Source: Isoetes taiwanensis (Eukaryota; Streptophyta; Lycopodiopsida; Isoetales; Isoetaceae). Taken from it: 64,000 nt of DNA. The DNA is taken from assembly GCA_021234155.1 (NCBI GenBank), contig JAJEKV010000016.1:21641863-21705862 (forward strand), written 5' to 3'. Both the position numbers and the translations under genes were made by a program. Numbering within the stretch: position 1 is the stretch's first letter; each line of letters begins with the position of its first letter. Shown here piece after piece: positions 1-11,386 of the stretch. The notes under the pieces are model-generated. The model saw only the letters and a program-made list of their open reading frames with translations. It was not told where the DNA came from and did no database searches.

Positions 1-555
1 CAGCATCCAAGCCGTCTATCTCATTTGGCAATGGAAAATTCGGGGGTAGGCTGGAAACAAAAACTCATGGCATGGGCGGAAAAATGGGGAGTGAACGAAT
101 TGAATTGGCCAAAAGATAAAGAAGAAGCGAGAACATTATTGGAGAAGCTAGTCGTAGAACGCTTATGGGCTGATCCAGGTAAGCGAATGGTACAATACCA
201 GACTAGTATTAACCATTTAGAAGATTATAAATGCCAAGATTATTTAAGAGCGAGTATCCCAAAGAATAAAAAACAGTTGCTTGCACGATACAGAACAGGC
301 TCACATAAGCTTGAAATAGAGACAGGGAGATGGGCAAAGATACCGATAGAAAACCGCTTGTGTAAGATTTGCAAATCGGGAGATATAGAAGATGAACACC
401 ATGTCTTTTTGGCCTGTTCAGAATATACACACCTCAGGTTCAGTTATGGGATCCAGGTAACAAATATACATTCACTGTTTACAATGCCACCTATGACAAT
501 TGGGCCTTATGTTCGAGCGGTAGATTCACACCATTCGTTTTTGCAAAAATTGTAA
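1..555 (+). CDS. LINE ORF2 C-terminus (partial)
   Basis: The frame is open from base 1 to the TAA at 553-555, so this is the last 184 codons of a longer protein. A Cys/His cluster (RLCKICKSG...EDEHHVFLAC) matches the zinc-binding segment found after the reverse transcriptase in many LINEs. The same EDExH....C pattern recurs at 48.4-48.6 kb in the second TAAA-tailed LINE. There are no internal stops in the visible part. The reverse transcriptase itself lies upstream of the window, so activity cannot be judged. Confidence 0.65.
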   Translation, partial: QHPSRLSHLAMENSGVGWKQKLMAWAEKWGVNELNWPKDKEEARTLLEKLVVERLWADPGKRMVQYQTSINHLEDYKCQDYLRASIPKNKKQLLARYRTGSHKLEIETGRWAKIPIENRLCKICKSGDIEDEHHVFLACSEYTHLRFSYGIQVTNIHSLFTMPPMTIGPYVRAVDSHHSFLQKL

Positions 556-632
556 AGATTGTTTCATGTGCTCCATGGCCTCTCGAGGCCCAAGAGAGCA
601 ATAGACAAATAAATAAATAAATAAATAAATAA
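1..632 (+). mobile_element. LINE 3' end with (TAAA)n tail
   Basis: This is the 3' part of a non-LTR retrotransposon whose upstream part lies outside the window. It holds the C-terminal coding end (1-555), a short 3' UTR, and a tail of about six TAAA units at 607-632. The second LINE at 47.0-48.8 kb ends the same way, in a zinc-knuckle-like segment and a TAAA-type tail, so the two probably belong to one family. Poly(A)-tailed LINEs elsewhere in the window are a different lineage. The clade is not assigned. Confidence 0.75.
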
Positions 633-754
633 TGCAGGCTGGTGTAAAACACATTAAACAGTGTCACATTGACTTAATTCATATTCCTTGTCAAAGAATT
701 TAGCTTGTGGTAAAAATTTCATGCTTTTTCTATAAGCCATGGATTCTTGGCATA

Positions 755-1600
755 TATACCAATGGCAACTACTGTTCTCGATATGTATGCCAAACATAGA
801 AGCCTGAATGATGCCATTAAGGCATTTCTATCACTTAGATGCCATATAATGGAATGCAATGATTGCAGCATATGCTCATCATGGATATGTCAAAGAAGCC
901 ACGAGGCTATTTGAACAAATGCCAGGAGAAAATTTGGAAATACGGAACCTTCTAAGTTAACTTTTGTAGGTGCCTTAGCAAGTATTGTTGTCCAATAGCA
1001 TTAGCAGGGGCCAAGGTGATACATGCTTATATAATTAGTGTACAACTTGATTCAAATATTTGAGTGAGAAGATTCAAATATTCGAGTGAGAAATGTGCTG
1101 ATTAACATGTATGGAAAATGCAATAGTTTAGAAGATTCCACATCACAACTAGTCACAATGATATCATATTGTGGAATGCTGAGATGAATGCATATACACA
1201 ATGTGATACATGAAGCGGCCGCCTCTTTGGGGAAATGTGGCTACAAGAATCCCAGCCAACTACAGTTTCTTTCAATTATGAATGGTTTTTTTTAGAATGT
1301 ATGGTAGATGTGCAATCTTGTTACTGCATATATGATGTTCAATAACTTTCAGCCACATGATACTATTATGTAGACTGACATGATTTCAGCTTATACCGAG
1401 CAAGAGTTGTTTGCCGAGGCCACCAAATGCTTAGAGATAAAGCCAGAATTAAATGATATTACACTCAATATTGTCCTCAATTCATGTACCAGTGTCGCTA
1501 ACTTAACAGAAGGGAGGCTAATCCATGTTCATGATCGCTTGCAATATATCATGGGACATCCCATTTTTGGCTCCCTCGGATTCTCTAATGAAGCATGATA
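755..1600 (+). pseudogene. PPR protein pseudogene
   Basis: Frame-hopping translation gives recognisable PPR units of the plant combinatorial type. They read MATTVLDMYAKHRSLNDAIK, then WNAMIAAYAHHGYVKEATRL (about 850-910), AKVIHAYIISVQLDSN (about 1010-1055), VLINMYGKCNSLED (about 1090-1135) and MISAYTEQELFAEATK with NDITLNIVLNSCTSVANLTE (1380-1520). Such proteins bind organelle RNA and guide editing or processing. Several frameshifts and stops break the frame, including in the 'IISVQLDSN' unit, so it is a relic. No DYW domain is visible before the frame ends at 1600. There is no intact start or promoter. Confidence 0.75.
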
Positions 1601-2340
1601 TCCTTTATTCTAGTTTTTGCCTTGTTATTATAATTTCAATCTTAAACGTCACAAGCAGAAACAAATAGATTCATTTCAAAAATTACTATTCATACCTTGA
1701 GAACGCGGAGCTTGAAGCTGAGAAGAAGACATTTCTTTAGCGTGAAGACGTTTCCTCCATAAATCTTCTATTTCTATGATGATGATTGTGCTTCCTATGG
1801 ATTTGTTGCCTTGAGTGGAGTCGCGTTTGACAAGCTTTCTAACCACATTCTTCTTTTATTTGCTCTATCGCCTCTACCATCCTTAGAAAAATGCCTGCAA
1901 TGCAAACATGACACCAAGCATGCATGCCTGGGCATTGCTTTTGGACGAGGTATAAGGCTTGTTATTGGAATAAAATAAACTTAAGCTCAGTCGTGCGTTC
2001 TCTTCCTTCCACCTAAGTTTCTCACTCCTAAATTCATTCTTCTCAGTTTGTGCCAACACAAGACATTGGATCGACTGTGCAATGATACTAGAGAGCCATG
2101 GTCGAAGAGGGCCGGGAGGCTAATTTCAGGGCTTTACTGATTTTTTAGACCGTTGATGCAAAATTTTACAGATCCAATGGTTGGGAACAATACCAGATGA
2201 GGTGGCAAGCAATGTGGACACCTTAGAATTTGAGAAAATCTTGCATCCCGGGTTAGGCAAGCCTGCTAATTAAATAATTTTTTTAAAGCACCTTCCCATG
2301 CAAAGTTCTCCATCTATACTTTTACTTTTACGTATACAAG
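1601..2340. other. No recognised feature
   Basis: AT-rich sequence with short frames only. I see no domain, repeat boundary or RNA gene here. Confidence 0.5.
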
Positions 2341-2437
2341 AAAGACCATTTACCTTGCATTTTGGCGTGGAAGCAATGCCGACGGTCGAAGCGCGGAGGT
2401 GTTGCTGACATGCCAGAATGCAAGGTAAATAGTCTTT
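2341..2437. repeat. Small foldback element, 25-bp arms
   Basis: The arms at 2341-2365 and 2413-2437 are inverted copies with about 23 of 25 bases matching (AAAGACCATTTACCTTGCAT at the left). They enclose a 47-bp loop. It resembles a very short snap-back MITE. A target duplication is not clear. Confidence 0.5.
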
Positions 2438-2918
2438 ATTGTAACGTGGAAGATAGTTAATATGGTCTTTATTATAACGTGGAAGACAGAAGGTTCAATT
2501 CCATCGCCAAAATGTCGGGTAAAAAGTCTGAATGTCAAGTAAACGCATAATGCCAAAATTTATTAGCATAGTATACAAGAAACGCGCCACGTGGCAAGGC
2601 ACTATTGGCAGATGTAGTGGAGTTAATCCTAACTGTTTTTTACGTAAGAATATAGATGTTGCCTGCTTTGCCTATTCTGAAGAGAAAGCAAAAACACTAC
2701 AGCTTAAGCATGCTTTCCTTCTTTTTCTTAATTAAGATTGTTCTGAGCTTTTTTTTTTTTTTTGCCTACAAGGAATCCATGCACCTTTTCTAACCAATGG
2801 GCATCAAAACAGGCCCGAGATGTAGGCAAACAGTCTGAATCACCCGACTAGCAAAGCTGTTTGATTGCAAACAAAAGTGTTCATGATGTTTTATATGCTA
2901 CCAATTGTGCCAATAAAG

Positions 2919-3551
2919 CATAGTTGGCATAGAACGGAACAGATTTAGGAACGGCAAGCCTTATGGAACGGGTACGGCTACCTCATTTGCACGGCACGGA
3001 ACGGAACGGCAATTTAAAAAAACCACTTGAAATGATCAGAAACATGGAAATTTGTCAAAATAAGACCTCTAAAACATGACACTGATAAGAACAAAGTCTT
3101 GAAATGCATAGAAGAATTTCTGAATGGGACCAAATTCGTCTTTCTTGCATTTCAGATCAAGAAACTTCTGCTATAATACATCCACATAGCGAGATCTTGC
3201 TGAAATCCTGCTGCAGAGCCTGAAATACATCCTGATTGCTGAAATCTTGCTGCTGCAGAGCCGAACAGAACCGAAAAACCCTTTTTGCGAGTCAGATTTC
3301 CTTTGCATGTCTATTTTTAGGCCTCCCCAAGAATCGGAATGCCTTATATTTGGCGGTTCACTTAGGATATGGCGTTCTGTGCTTGAAGAACGGCTAAAAT
3401 TTGGGGCAGAACGCAGTTCAGAACGGCGTTCTTGCCAACACAAAAAAAAACCTTATTTTTGAATGGCAACACGGTACGCCAGCACGGTAGAGTTTCCAAC
3501 ACGGCGTTCCGCCGTTCTAATGGCATAGAACGCCGTTCTGTGCCAACTATG
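2919..3551. mobile_element. hAT-like MITE with 8-bp target duplication
   Basis: This non-autonomous DNA transposon is 633 bp long. The terminal inverted repeats start CATAGTTGGCA(T/C)AGAACGG; the left copy is at 2919 and the right copy ends at 3551. The flanks carry a perfect 8-bp direct repeat, CAATAAAG, at 2911-2918 and 3552-3559. An 8-bp duplication is typical of the hAT superfamily. The interior is rich in GAACGG/CCGTTC motifs near both ends, a subterminal repeat pattern common in hAT elements. Short frames inside are not convincing genes. Confidence 0.8.
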
Positions 3552-3767
3552 CAATAAAGTCACAACATCTTGTACGGGGAACATCTCACTTATGAATGAG
3601 GATATGAATCTTTTGCTCTCCCATGAGGCATACAACTTCTGTGTCCACGGAGATGCCTTTTACTCTTCTCCAAGCACAGATCTTCCTTGGAAAGGCCTGG
3701 GTTTTGGTCAATCAGTGTTGCTTATGCACTTTGGCCTATATACAGGGATGGTATTGCACACAAAAGC

Positions 3768-3930
3768 AACTGAAGTGATTCTTTTTAATCCTTCTAGATG
3801 TACGGCAGGATTAAGTAACTGCATGCAGGCAACGCATAGTTGATACAGTAACTGAAGTGATTCTTTTTAATCCTTCTAGATGTATGGCAGGGTTAAGTAA
3901 CTGTATAGCAGGCAGCGCATGATTGAGACA
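3768..3930. repeat. 82-bp tandem duplication
   Basis: Two head-to-tail copies (3768-3849 and 3850-3930), both starting AACTGAAGTGATTC, with a few substitutions between them. No coding role is seen. An 83-codon ATG frame at 3592-3843 runs into the first copy but matches nothing I recognise. Confidence 0.7.
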
Positions 3931-6347
3931 TATATAACAAGCTAAAACTTTTCTTCCTTACGCCTTTTGAATTTAGCTTCAATCCCAGAGTTCTGCAACT
4001 TTGACAGATTTAATGAACTGGTGTAAGGGGAGTTTTTGTTGGTAAAAGACACCTATTTTGTTCAGTTCCATGTTATTTCTGTCACAACAGCAGCATCTAA
4101 TCTAACAATGACCAGACAATGATTTGGAGCGGGTAAACCTCATTGGAATTTTCTCTGTATTAACAGTAACAGTCTTCATTTAATAATGCAATGTTGTAAT
4201 ACTTCAAATCTAGAGTTTGCATTTCAAGAATGCTTCATCACAGAAACACTTTTGCAATGGATCTGAGCCACCATCATCAAAACCACTCCAGTTGAAGTTG
4301 TTAAAAGCTTATTAGCAAGCAATGCTAAGCTGCAGGTTGACTGTCGCATAAATTAATGTAAGTCGTGCCTTCCTTCTATGCATGCCCATAACAAAATTCA
4401 ATTGAACCTCATGGAGAATACAAATCCATGGAAAAGGTGTTCATAGGTACATCCGCTCATTTTAAGACCTCTTTCCTTTGCACGAATTTTCAAACGTTAA
4501 TGGTTGCTAGTGCTACTAGCTAACTGTAGAACAAAATATATCATGCGAAGCAAGCACTCAACTACATGTTTTTAGCATTTTTCTACAGGATCAATGTTAT
4601 CAAAATGGACCATGAGACAACATGCTACAGTCTCTACTTCTATTGCCATAAAATCCCATATGGTTAAAATCTAGTTATTTGTTTTTGGAATTTATTTAAG
4701 GATTTCTAACAATTTTGATTCGATTCCAATGCTTAAGAATCTGTCTGTAGACCAACGTGGCAAATAATTAGATCTCTTTTCTATGCTGTTAGATGTTAGG
4801 GTTCTGTTGCTTGGAAGATAAAGCCATGGCCATGCAAAGAACATCAACAAACATTACGTAGATGATAAAATCTAGATGCATGTCTAAAGGAACTCCACAT
4901 GTTGCGATAGCAAATGGAATTCAGCTAGGATCAACCAAAAGGTCTTCAAACTGCAAAAATAAACATCTTATATTTGCCGAATGCATGAACACGGGAAGAG
5001 CACCCACGATAGCAAACTGCGATTGAAGAAAACGATGGCTTTCAATTGCAAGGTCGTCACAATATGCAAGCTTCTGATTTCTCACCTCGCAACCCACTAT
5101 TCAACCAATGGTTGCCTTATCCAGAATTTGTTAAAATATTCCTTGCATAATTGGAGAACTATATATTCCTTGTCTCTGATATGTATGTAATCTAGATTGT
5201 CTCTGATATGTATGTAATCTAGATTGGGTAGATTCTATTCCATTACGGGGAAGTGGCCATTGGCGGCGCACTTAACTGCGTAACTGAAAATGCAGATGTG
5301 TAAACATCTTAAAGGCTATACATGAAAAACGACATGATGCCCAACAAGATTGCCTCCATGGCAAGCCTAGTCGTTTGCTAAATTAGCAAATTCGTCTCAA
5401 GTTATGAGGTGTCAAAATAGTGGAGGTATTGGTACCATCAAGGCTGAGATGGCAGCCCCATAGAATACCACAATGCCCATTGAAGGCTGCAAAGATTGTA
5501 TGCACAAAATTGAAGTACCAACAATTTTACTAAAAACAGTTTTGATCAATTCAAACAGCAACATTTGAAAACATTAATCTACGTTGAAATTATCCACTTT
5601 GTTTCTTTTGTGTATACTCTGAGTCTGCAAAACACAAAATTTCAGTATCAGGTATTTTTAACCCTTATCTCGCCTCCCTTATCCCAGCAGGATAGGTGTG
5701 GATTTTGCTGCCTATGGAATAAAAAAAGATGATACAACACCAGATTTTCAAGTCAATCGTTACAGTTCTTCAAGTCCTTTATGATACAACTAGTACGACA
5801 TCAAAATATGGGAGGAGATTACCTGCAACAACAAAGCACATGTTAGCCGTTTACCCAAACAAATTTATATAAGAAAAATAATGCCGACCATTTTAGCAAG
5901 ATGCATCAAATTAGGTTGAAATGCCAGTTTACAATATGTTAAGAAGCATGTTTCAACCAGCTACATTTGAGTACCAACTAGTTCAGCTTCAACGATAAAA
6001 CAATCAATAAAAATTGCATTATCATGGGAAATATTGTAGTTCACTACCATCTATCCAACAGATGTAATTAACAAAAGCATGGGGCAGGAAATTCACAGTA
6101 TTAAGATCAAGGTAACTCTATATTCTTAAAGGGGAAGGCCATTATATCAGAGGCTAATATGGAGTAGCTGGTAATGCATATATTACCGGGAGTAAGGCAG
6201 CAACCATACATCTGTATTGAAGCTACATAGCAGTGGGCATTTATCCAATTAAAACTAACAACGAAATTAACAAGAAAATGAAAATTAACAAGGTTAACAA
6301 ATGTGAACACAGGGGAACATGATCTGTATGCCATGGTTACACACGAC
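3931..6347. other. No recognised gene; one short tandem repeat
   Basis: AT-rich sequence without convincing coding. A unit of about 27 bp (GTCTCTGATATGTATGTAAT...) is repeated twice at about 5173-5226. Nothing else stands out. Confidence 0.5.
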
Positions 6348-6740
6348 CTAAGGTTTTTGAACCTGCATGCAATATTGTTGGATGAATCCTATCTGTTGAC
6401 TAGATGACAAAAGGTCTACATCATGTAAACCACAATGTAACATAGACATCATGTAAACCACCTTCTTAAGCTTCACACAAATCTCCAATCCTGTAGATAC
6501 AAACTGTACCTTATTGATGTAAGCACTGAGAGAACCTACTTGTTTATAGAACCGCATCTGTTGAAGCACATCACGAGCATCATGCTGAGGTACATATTCT
6601 TCAATAACGTACCTTTTGAAATCACACCCCCTAACCCACAACTGAATCTGGGTTAGAAGCTTTGCTACCGAAGAGTTTGTTGTCAGAGATACGATGAAAT
6701 TATTTTCTACATCGGCCCTCTGACTTCTTAATTTCCTCAC
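6348..6740 (-). pseudogene. Retrotransposon gag-like remnant
   Basis: An open frame of 130 codons has the layout of a retrotransposon gag core. There is a KLLTQIQLWVRGCDF-type helix, then RDVLQQMRFYKQVGSLSAYI and a following FVSTGLE / LHCGLHDVDL segment, reminiscent of the plant gag pattern with 'SV..Y...F' and 'F..GL'. No ATG-initiated full gag, CCHC knuckle or protease is attached, so it is a fragment at most. The assignment rests on pattern only. Confidence 0.4.
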
Positions 6741-8105
6741 AAAGTGCCTGCGAAATTCAGAGCCTGCTACTCCAATATAAATAATTTCAAATTAATAAAA
6801 TTGTGGTTATGTTGCCAATTCAAAAAAAATAGTCCAACAACTTTTAGATTAAACAATGCGACTCTTAAAATTCTAATGGTCTCATTAAGATAGTGGAACA
6901 TAAAAAAGAAGAAGTTATAGTTAAATTCTAACAACCAACAATAAATCCCCTTAGTTTTAACAACTACTTTTGATACTTGAGTAAAACAAGAGACTATATT
7001 CTTTGAATATGCAAAAACATGAATAATATATGTGAAATGTAGGTGAGACAACATCCATTGATAATCAACATTGACATTGTCTTGTAGAAAAGGTCAAATA
7101 TGTGTTAAACGTGCAACCTCATCATTTATTACTAGACATCAACTTGGCATGTGCTTGAATGCAAATCTATGCACTGAATACTGTAGAATATGGGCACATA
7201 AGTATCGTTGAAATGCACCTTGAATGCTTATAGTTAATGAGTCAAGGAGCCATTATATTGATTTGATGGAAAACTTTGTAGTGATTCTCTACCCTATATT
7301 GGCTACCTACCAACAACCAACTCGAATAGTACATTGGCATTATATCAAATTATAATATCAAGTAATGCTACATAATCTTATCGTATACAAAGAATAGAGA
7401 CCAAACAGTAAGCAATAATACTTTACCCGAATTTTGTATCAACTTTGGCTTTGACGATGACGAGAACATCAACCGCCTTAGTCTCGAAGGAAATGAAAGG
7501 AAGGAGAACATTGTGGAAAATGATCCCTGAAATTCGCCACGATGGGAGATGCTTTTGCGTCGATACATAACCTCGTTAAAATGAACAATGAATAAAAAAT
7601 ACATGAAAGCCAAGATATACGCACTAGTCATCGCATATTTCTAGTTTGGCATTTCACATCAATAATTTGAAGCTTTTTAAATCTATATTTTTGCCACCTT
7701 AAAAATATACTCTACCTTGATTTATATGAGATTACCAATATGGCTTAGTTGTTGGAAGAAGTGGACACCAAGGTAATTTGTTTAACATTTGTATGTTGCA
7801 ATATCTGCACATGTGGAGTTACTCAGATGGGGTTTATGACAAGCGAGATGAAATATATCCTGCATTGTCACATTAACATGTACTAATGTACAAATATACA
7901 GATGTACAATTTATTAGCGAGTCCATTACCGGTAATTTTTTCTTCGAAACCCTTCGAAGCGGGGGTTTTTAATCCTAGGCAGTAATGGCCTTGATGTGCT
8001 CTTTCTTGTATTGGGTTCCATGACCTCGTGGTATCTATGGATGATCAAAATTAATTCATTTCAATCCTTGTCACATTTATTCTAGCATTGCTCATGGAGC
8101 ACAAA
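6741..8105. other. No recognised gene; diverged repeat copy
   Basis: AT-rich. The stretch at about 7080-7195 is a diverged copy of the repeat at 8.1-8.7 kb (shared phrases about ACATTGTC, CAACCTCATCA and GACATCAACTT). The stretch near 7530-7680 resembles 9713-9840 (GATGGGAGATGCT...). These suggest old local duplications. Confidence 0.45.
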
Positions 8106-8690
8106 TGCAAGAAAAGTTAGAATATGGTTTTTAATCTCGTTTTAATTGACCTATTGTAACAATTTAATATGATTGTTTGAAAACTTACACTCTGACATGA
8201 ATAATGCACGAGAAATGTAAGCGAAACAACCACCATAAATTACTAATTAGGCATTGACATTGTCATATAGAAAACCACAATTATGCCTGTGGAAAAAAAA
8301 AAAAATTGGAACCTCATCAAACTATTATTACACATCAACTTGTAGGCTTGGGTGCAAATCTACAAAGTGTACACTGTAGCATATGGACACATCAATAGCT
8401 TCGGAGTGCAGTTTGGATGCATATACTTTAAAAGTGCCATTCTAGTGCAAGAAAAGTTAGAATATGGTTTTTAAGCTCGTTTTAATTGATCTTTTGTACA
8501 ACTTAATATGTGAATAATGCACGAGAAATCCAAGCGAAACAACAACCATAAAGTACTAATTAGGCATTGACATTGTCATATAGAAAACTACAATTATGCC
8601 TATGGAAAAAAAAAATTGGAACCTCATCAAACTATTATTAGACATCAACTTATAGGCTTGGGTGCAAATCTACACAATGCAGTTTGGATG
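8106..8690. repeat. 340-bp tandem duplication
   Basis: Two copies start TGCAAGAAAAGTTAGAATAT, at 8106 and 8446. They share about 240 bp, including a poly(A) run and 'GGAACCTCATCAAACTATTA'. A third, more diverged copy lies at about 7080. The second copy runs directly into the minisatellite. Confidence 0.7.
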
Positions 8691-9165
8691 CATATACTTT
8701 AAAACTAGCCAACCGCTCATCAATAGCTTCGGAGTGCAGTTTGGAAATCAGCCAACCGCTCATCAATAGCTTCGGAGTGCAGTTTGGATGCATATACTTT
8801 AAAACCGATAGCAAGCTCATCAATAGCCAGTGCGGTTTGGAAACCGGCCAACCTTTAAAAACCAACCAACCACTCATCAATAGCTTGGTGCGGTTTGGAA
8901 ACCAAACCAACCGCTCATCAATAGCTTGGAGTGCGGTTTGGATGCATATACTTTAAAACCGATAACAAGCTCATCAATAGCTTGGTGTAGCCGAGTGCGG
9001 TTTGAAACCGACCAACCGCTCATCAATAGCCGGTGCGGTTTGGATGCATATACTTTAAAACCAGCCAACCGCTCATCAATAGCTTGGTGCGGTTTGGAAA
9101 CCGATAACCAGCTCATCAATAGCTTCGGAGTGCAGTTTGGACGCATATACTTTAAAACCAGCCAA
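8676..9165. repeat. Minisatellite with two alternating motifs
   Basis: The array is built from two modules: GCTCATCAATAGCTT with GTGCGGTTTGG, and GATGCATATACTTTAAAACC. Reading by eye I count about ten CATCAATAGC modules and about six GCATATACTTTAAAA modules, one of each lying outside the array near 8390-8430. Spacing is irregular (roughly 40 to 100 bp), so it looks like repeated unequal exchange of a seed copy at 8390-8430. Apparent reading frames on both strands are products of the repeat. Confidence 0.8.
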
Positions 9166-9174
9166 CTCATGGTT

Positions 9175-9270
9175 GGTGGGACTTGCACCCGCACACATCT
9201 CCCACCCGATAGTAGCCAGTGGGTTTTGAACCTTGGTGGGGATCACCCCCTTACCATTAGACCACCACTG
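9175..9270 (-). mobile_element. tRNA-derived SINE head (pol III promoter)
   Basis: On the minus strand there is an A box, TGGTCTAATGG (9254-9264), and 21 bases downstream a B box, GGTTCAAAACC (9222-9232). Both fit the RNA polymerase III consensus. No full cloverleaf is obvious, and the sequence continues into a non-tRNA body. This is the usual look of a SINE or a decayed tRNA gene. The 3' end of the body is not resolved because it abuts the minisatellite. Confidence 0.55.
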
Positions 9271-9290
9271 CGATGGCCATTTTGCTCAAA

Positions 9291-10216
9291 TATGAATAAC
9301 TTTGTCTTCAAGACTAACAAAATGTGTAATTTTTGAGGGAGTGGAAGGGGAGAAGAGGAGGTAAAGGAGAGTAGGGACAAAAGAAAGGGAAAGGAGAACA
9401 AAGAAAGTAGATGAGAATATGGAAGAGGAATAGGGGAATGACAGAGGACCTCCCTTTCCGCAACAGAGACAGAGAGGGCTCCCTTTCCGCAACAGTGACA
9501 GGTGGCCCGCGACCCGAAGTCAGAAGAGGGTCTGCCGCTATTGTGGAAAGGGAGCCCCAGATCAAACCTCTTGCAACAAGTCGACCAGCATTGCCCCTTC
9601 TGCAAAATCAAGGCCATATTTTCATTCCGTATTACTGGATAGTGCCACTTGGCGGCACAAATAATAGTCTTCCACGCTTATGGGCAACTCACTTTCCATT
9701 TTGATCCTCCAAAGGCATCATGATGGGAGATGCTCTCACGTTGGTACAAAACCTGGTTGACAAGTCATGAAAGCCGAGTGATAGACTAGCCATGGCATTA
9801 GAAGTCAACTTTCAAACTACATATTTGAAGATGTTTAACAATACATTATAGCATTTTGTATATGTATGTGATGTAAAATACTCTACATTATTTATGCTAG
9901 GTTGCCTATATATGGTTTAGGAATATATGGTTTGGTACTTCATCGTTGCATGATGTCCAACCTTTGTACATCTAGATACTTGCAAATGCGTTTACATGGA
10001 TGGAGGCTCCTCAAGAAAGTCATAATATGACTACTTGTTTTGATAGATCTCTTATTAATAATGATAACACATAGAAAGAGTTTAATTCATCGAATTATTG
10101 TTTGAATTGATAACTGATAACACATAGAAAGAGTCTAATTCGAATTATTGTTTGAAATTGTTAACACTTTGAAGTTGTGCTTCAACTAGAAAGGGACTTC
10201 AGTATACTCACTCTTT
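9291..10216. other. No recognised gene
   Basis: A purine-rich stretch at 9330-9480 is followed by a short direct repeat (CTCCCTTTCCGCAACAG, at about 9451 and 9479). A 45-bp imperfect tandem repeat around AACACATAGAAAGAGT lies at about 10068-10160. No domain was recognised. Confidence 0.45.
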
Positions 10217-10573
10217 ATGAAGCATCAGAGTATTTACAAATTTGACACTTATCATGGATACAACAAAAAGAACAACCAGCAATTCGCCTCGAGCAACATG
10301 TGGCATGATTGGGAACCTTCCGCGACGACGAAGGTAGTGATGGAAAGTCTTTGTTGTGTAGAGGTACGAAGGTCGGCAGAGACCAGAACGCATGTTGCAT
10401 GAGACATATGTAGCATATGGGAATTAGCCAAAACAGGCGATACTGATGATGATACTGTAGAAGGTGTCCAACGACGCATGGTGTTTCGGAAAGAGGAACT
10501 TCTGGTAGACTTTACGCCACAATCAGATGCTAAGATCAAGCTAATTGAGTGGTGCATAAGCCAAGGGCACTAG
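10217..10573 (+). pseudogene. Unidentified ORF with one in-frame TGA
   Basis: One frame runs from the ATG at 10217 to the TAG at 10571-10573 and is broken only by a TGA at 10400-10402. The downstream half (54-57 codons) looks like protein: SIWELAKTGDTDDDTVEG, then RRMVFRKEELLVDFTP and KIKLIEWCISQGH. I do not recognise the family. It ends about 680 bp upstream of the next gene's TATA box and is on the same strand. It could be a decayed exon or a chance frame. Confidence 0.3.
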
Positions 10574-11251
10574 AAATCCAATTTCTTAGAATACCCCCAA
10601 TTCCAATGGTCCATGGGCTTCCATGTTTCTCACAATAACCCCTTTTTCAATGGTCACAGATTCCAAACTGCCAGCTCATCCACCACGTGGCGGCCTTCTC
10701 GTCGGATCCCAGGAGACGGACCACATACCCTTGTAGCTGGCTATGGTGTATCCACGCAGGCGATGGATATTGGCTATGGCAATTACGGCGAGAATTAAAA
10801 AACCAAATCAAATGAAACAGCCTACCGCCGTCGCCATCGCTGACGCACAGGTCTGTCCTTTTTATGCCTGTAAATCGATCCCATTATTCGCAGACCATCG
10901 GCCATTGTTTTGCTGATCAGAGAAAGCTGCTCCATCGCCGGAGTTCAGATTTCTGTTTTTCTTCGATCCGCCAGCTTATTTCAACGGAGTTTGATTACGC
11001 CGCAGTTTCATCTTACACCACCGTTGCGTATGTTGGGCTGTTTCTGTCGAGCTTGGTTTTTTTTTCAAGACTAGCCTACATATAGCGCAAATCCGGCTGT
11101 AGCTTCCTGCCTCCGCCATACCTGGCCGTTGCCGTGCTTTAATCCCTTTGCTTCCAGCTCACACTTTTCTTGCTTATCGATTTGGATCTGGCTTCCTTTA
11201 TCTTTGATTTGTTCCAAAGTCCAAAATATCCAGCTGCTTGTTTTTTCTGTT

Positions 11252-11260
11252 CTATATAAG
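11252..11260 (+). promoter_or_regulatory. TATA box of the DUF4408/DUF761 gene
   Basis: CTATATAAG lies 127 bp upstream of the ATG at 11387. That would place transcription start near 11285 and give a 5' UTR of about 100 nt. No competing TATA element sits closer to the ATG. Confidence 0.55.
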
Positions 11261-11386
11261 AAGTTTTAGGAATCGCATAGCATTTTGTAGCATTGGATTG
11301 TACATAAGAAGATTTGCGATTCTTGAGGTTCGTACTTGTGATTTCTGAGTTTTTTGGGCATATTTCAAGATTTCAAAACTCTGGCT

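Noticed and set aside
3592-3843. 83-codon frame after the MITE
   Set aside because: It has an ATG but no recognisable domain, and its 3' part runs into a tandem repeat. Not supported as a gene.
8676-9165. CRISPR-like array
   Set aside because: Repeats are degenerate and of irregular spacing, spacers are themselves repeated, there are no cas genes, and the setting is a plant nucleus. Minisatellite fits better.
8650-9336. Overlapping frames on both strands
   Set aside because: They are translations of the minisatellite in different frames, with no independent support.
9411-9704. 97-codon frame
   Set aside because: Arises from purine-rich low-complexity sequence, with weak frames on both strands.
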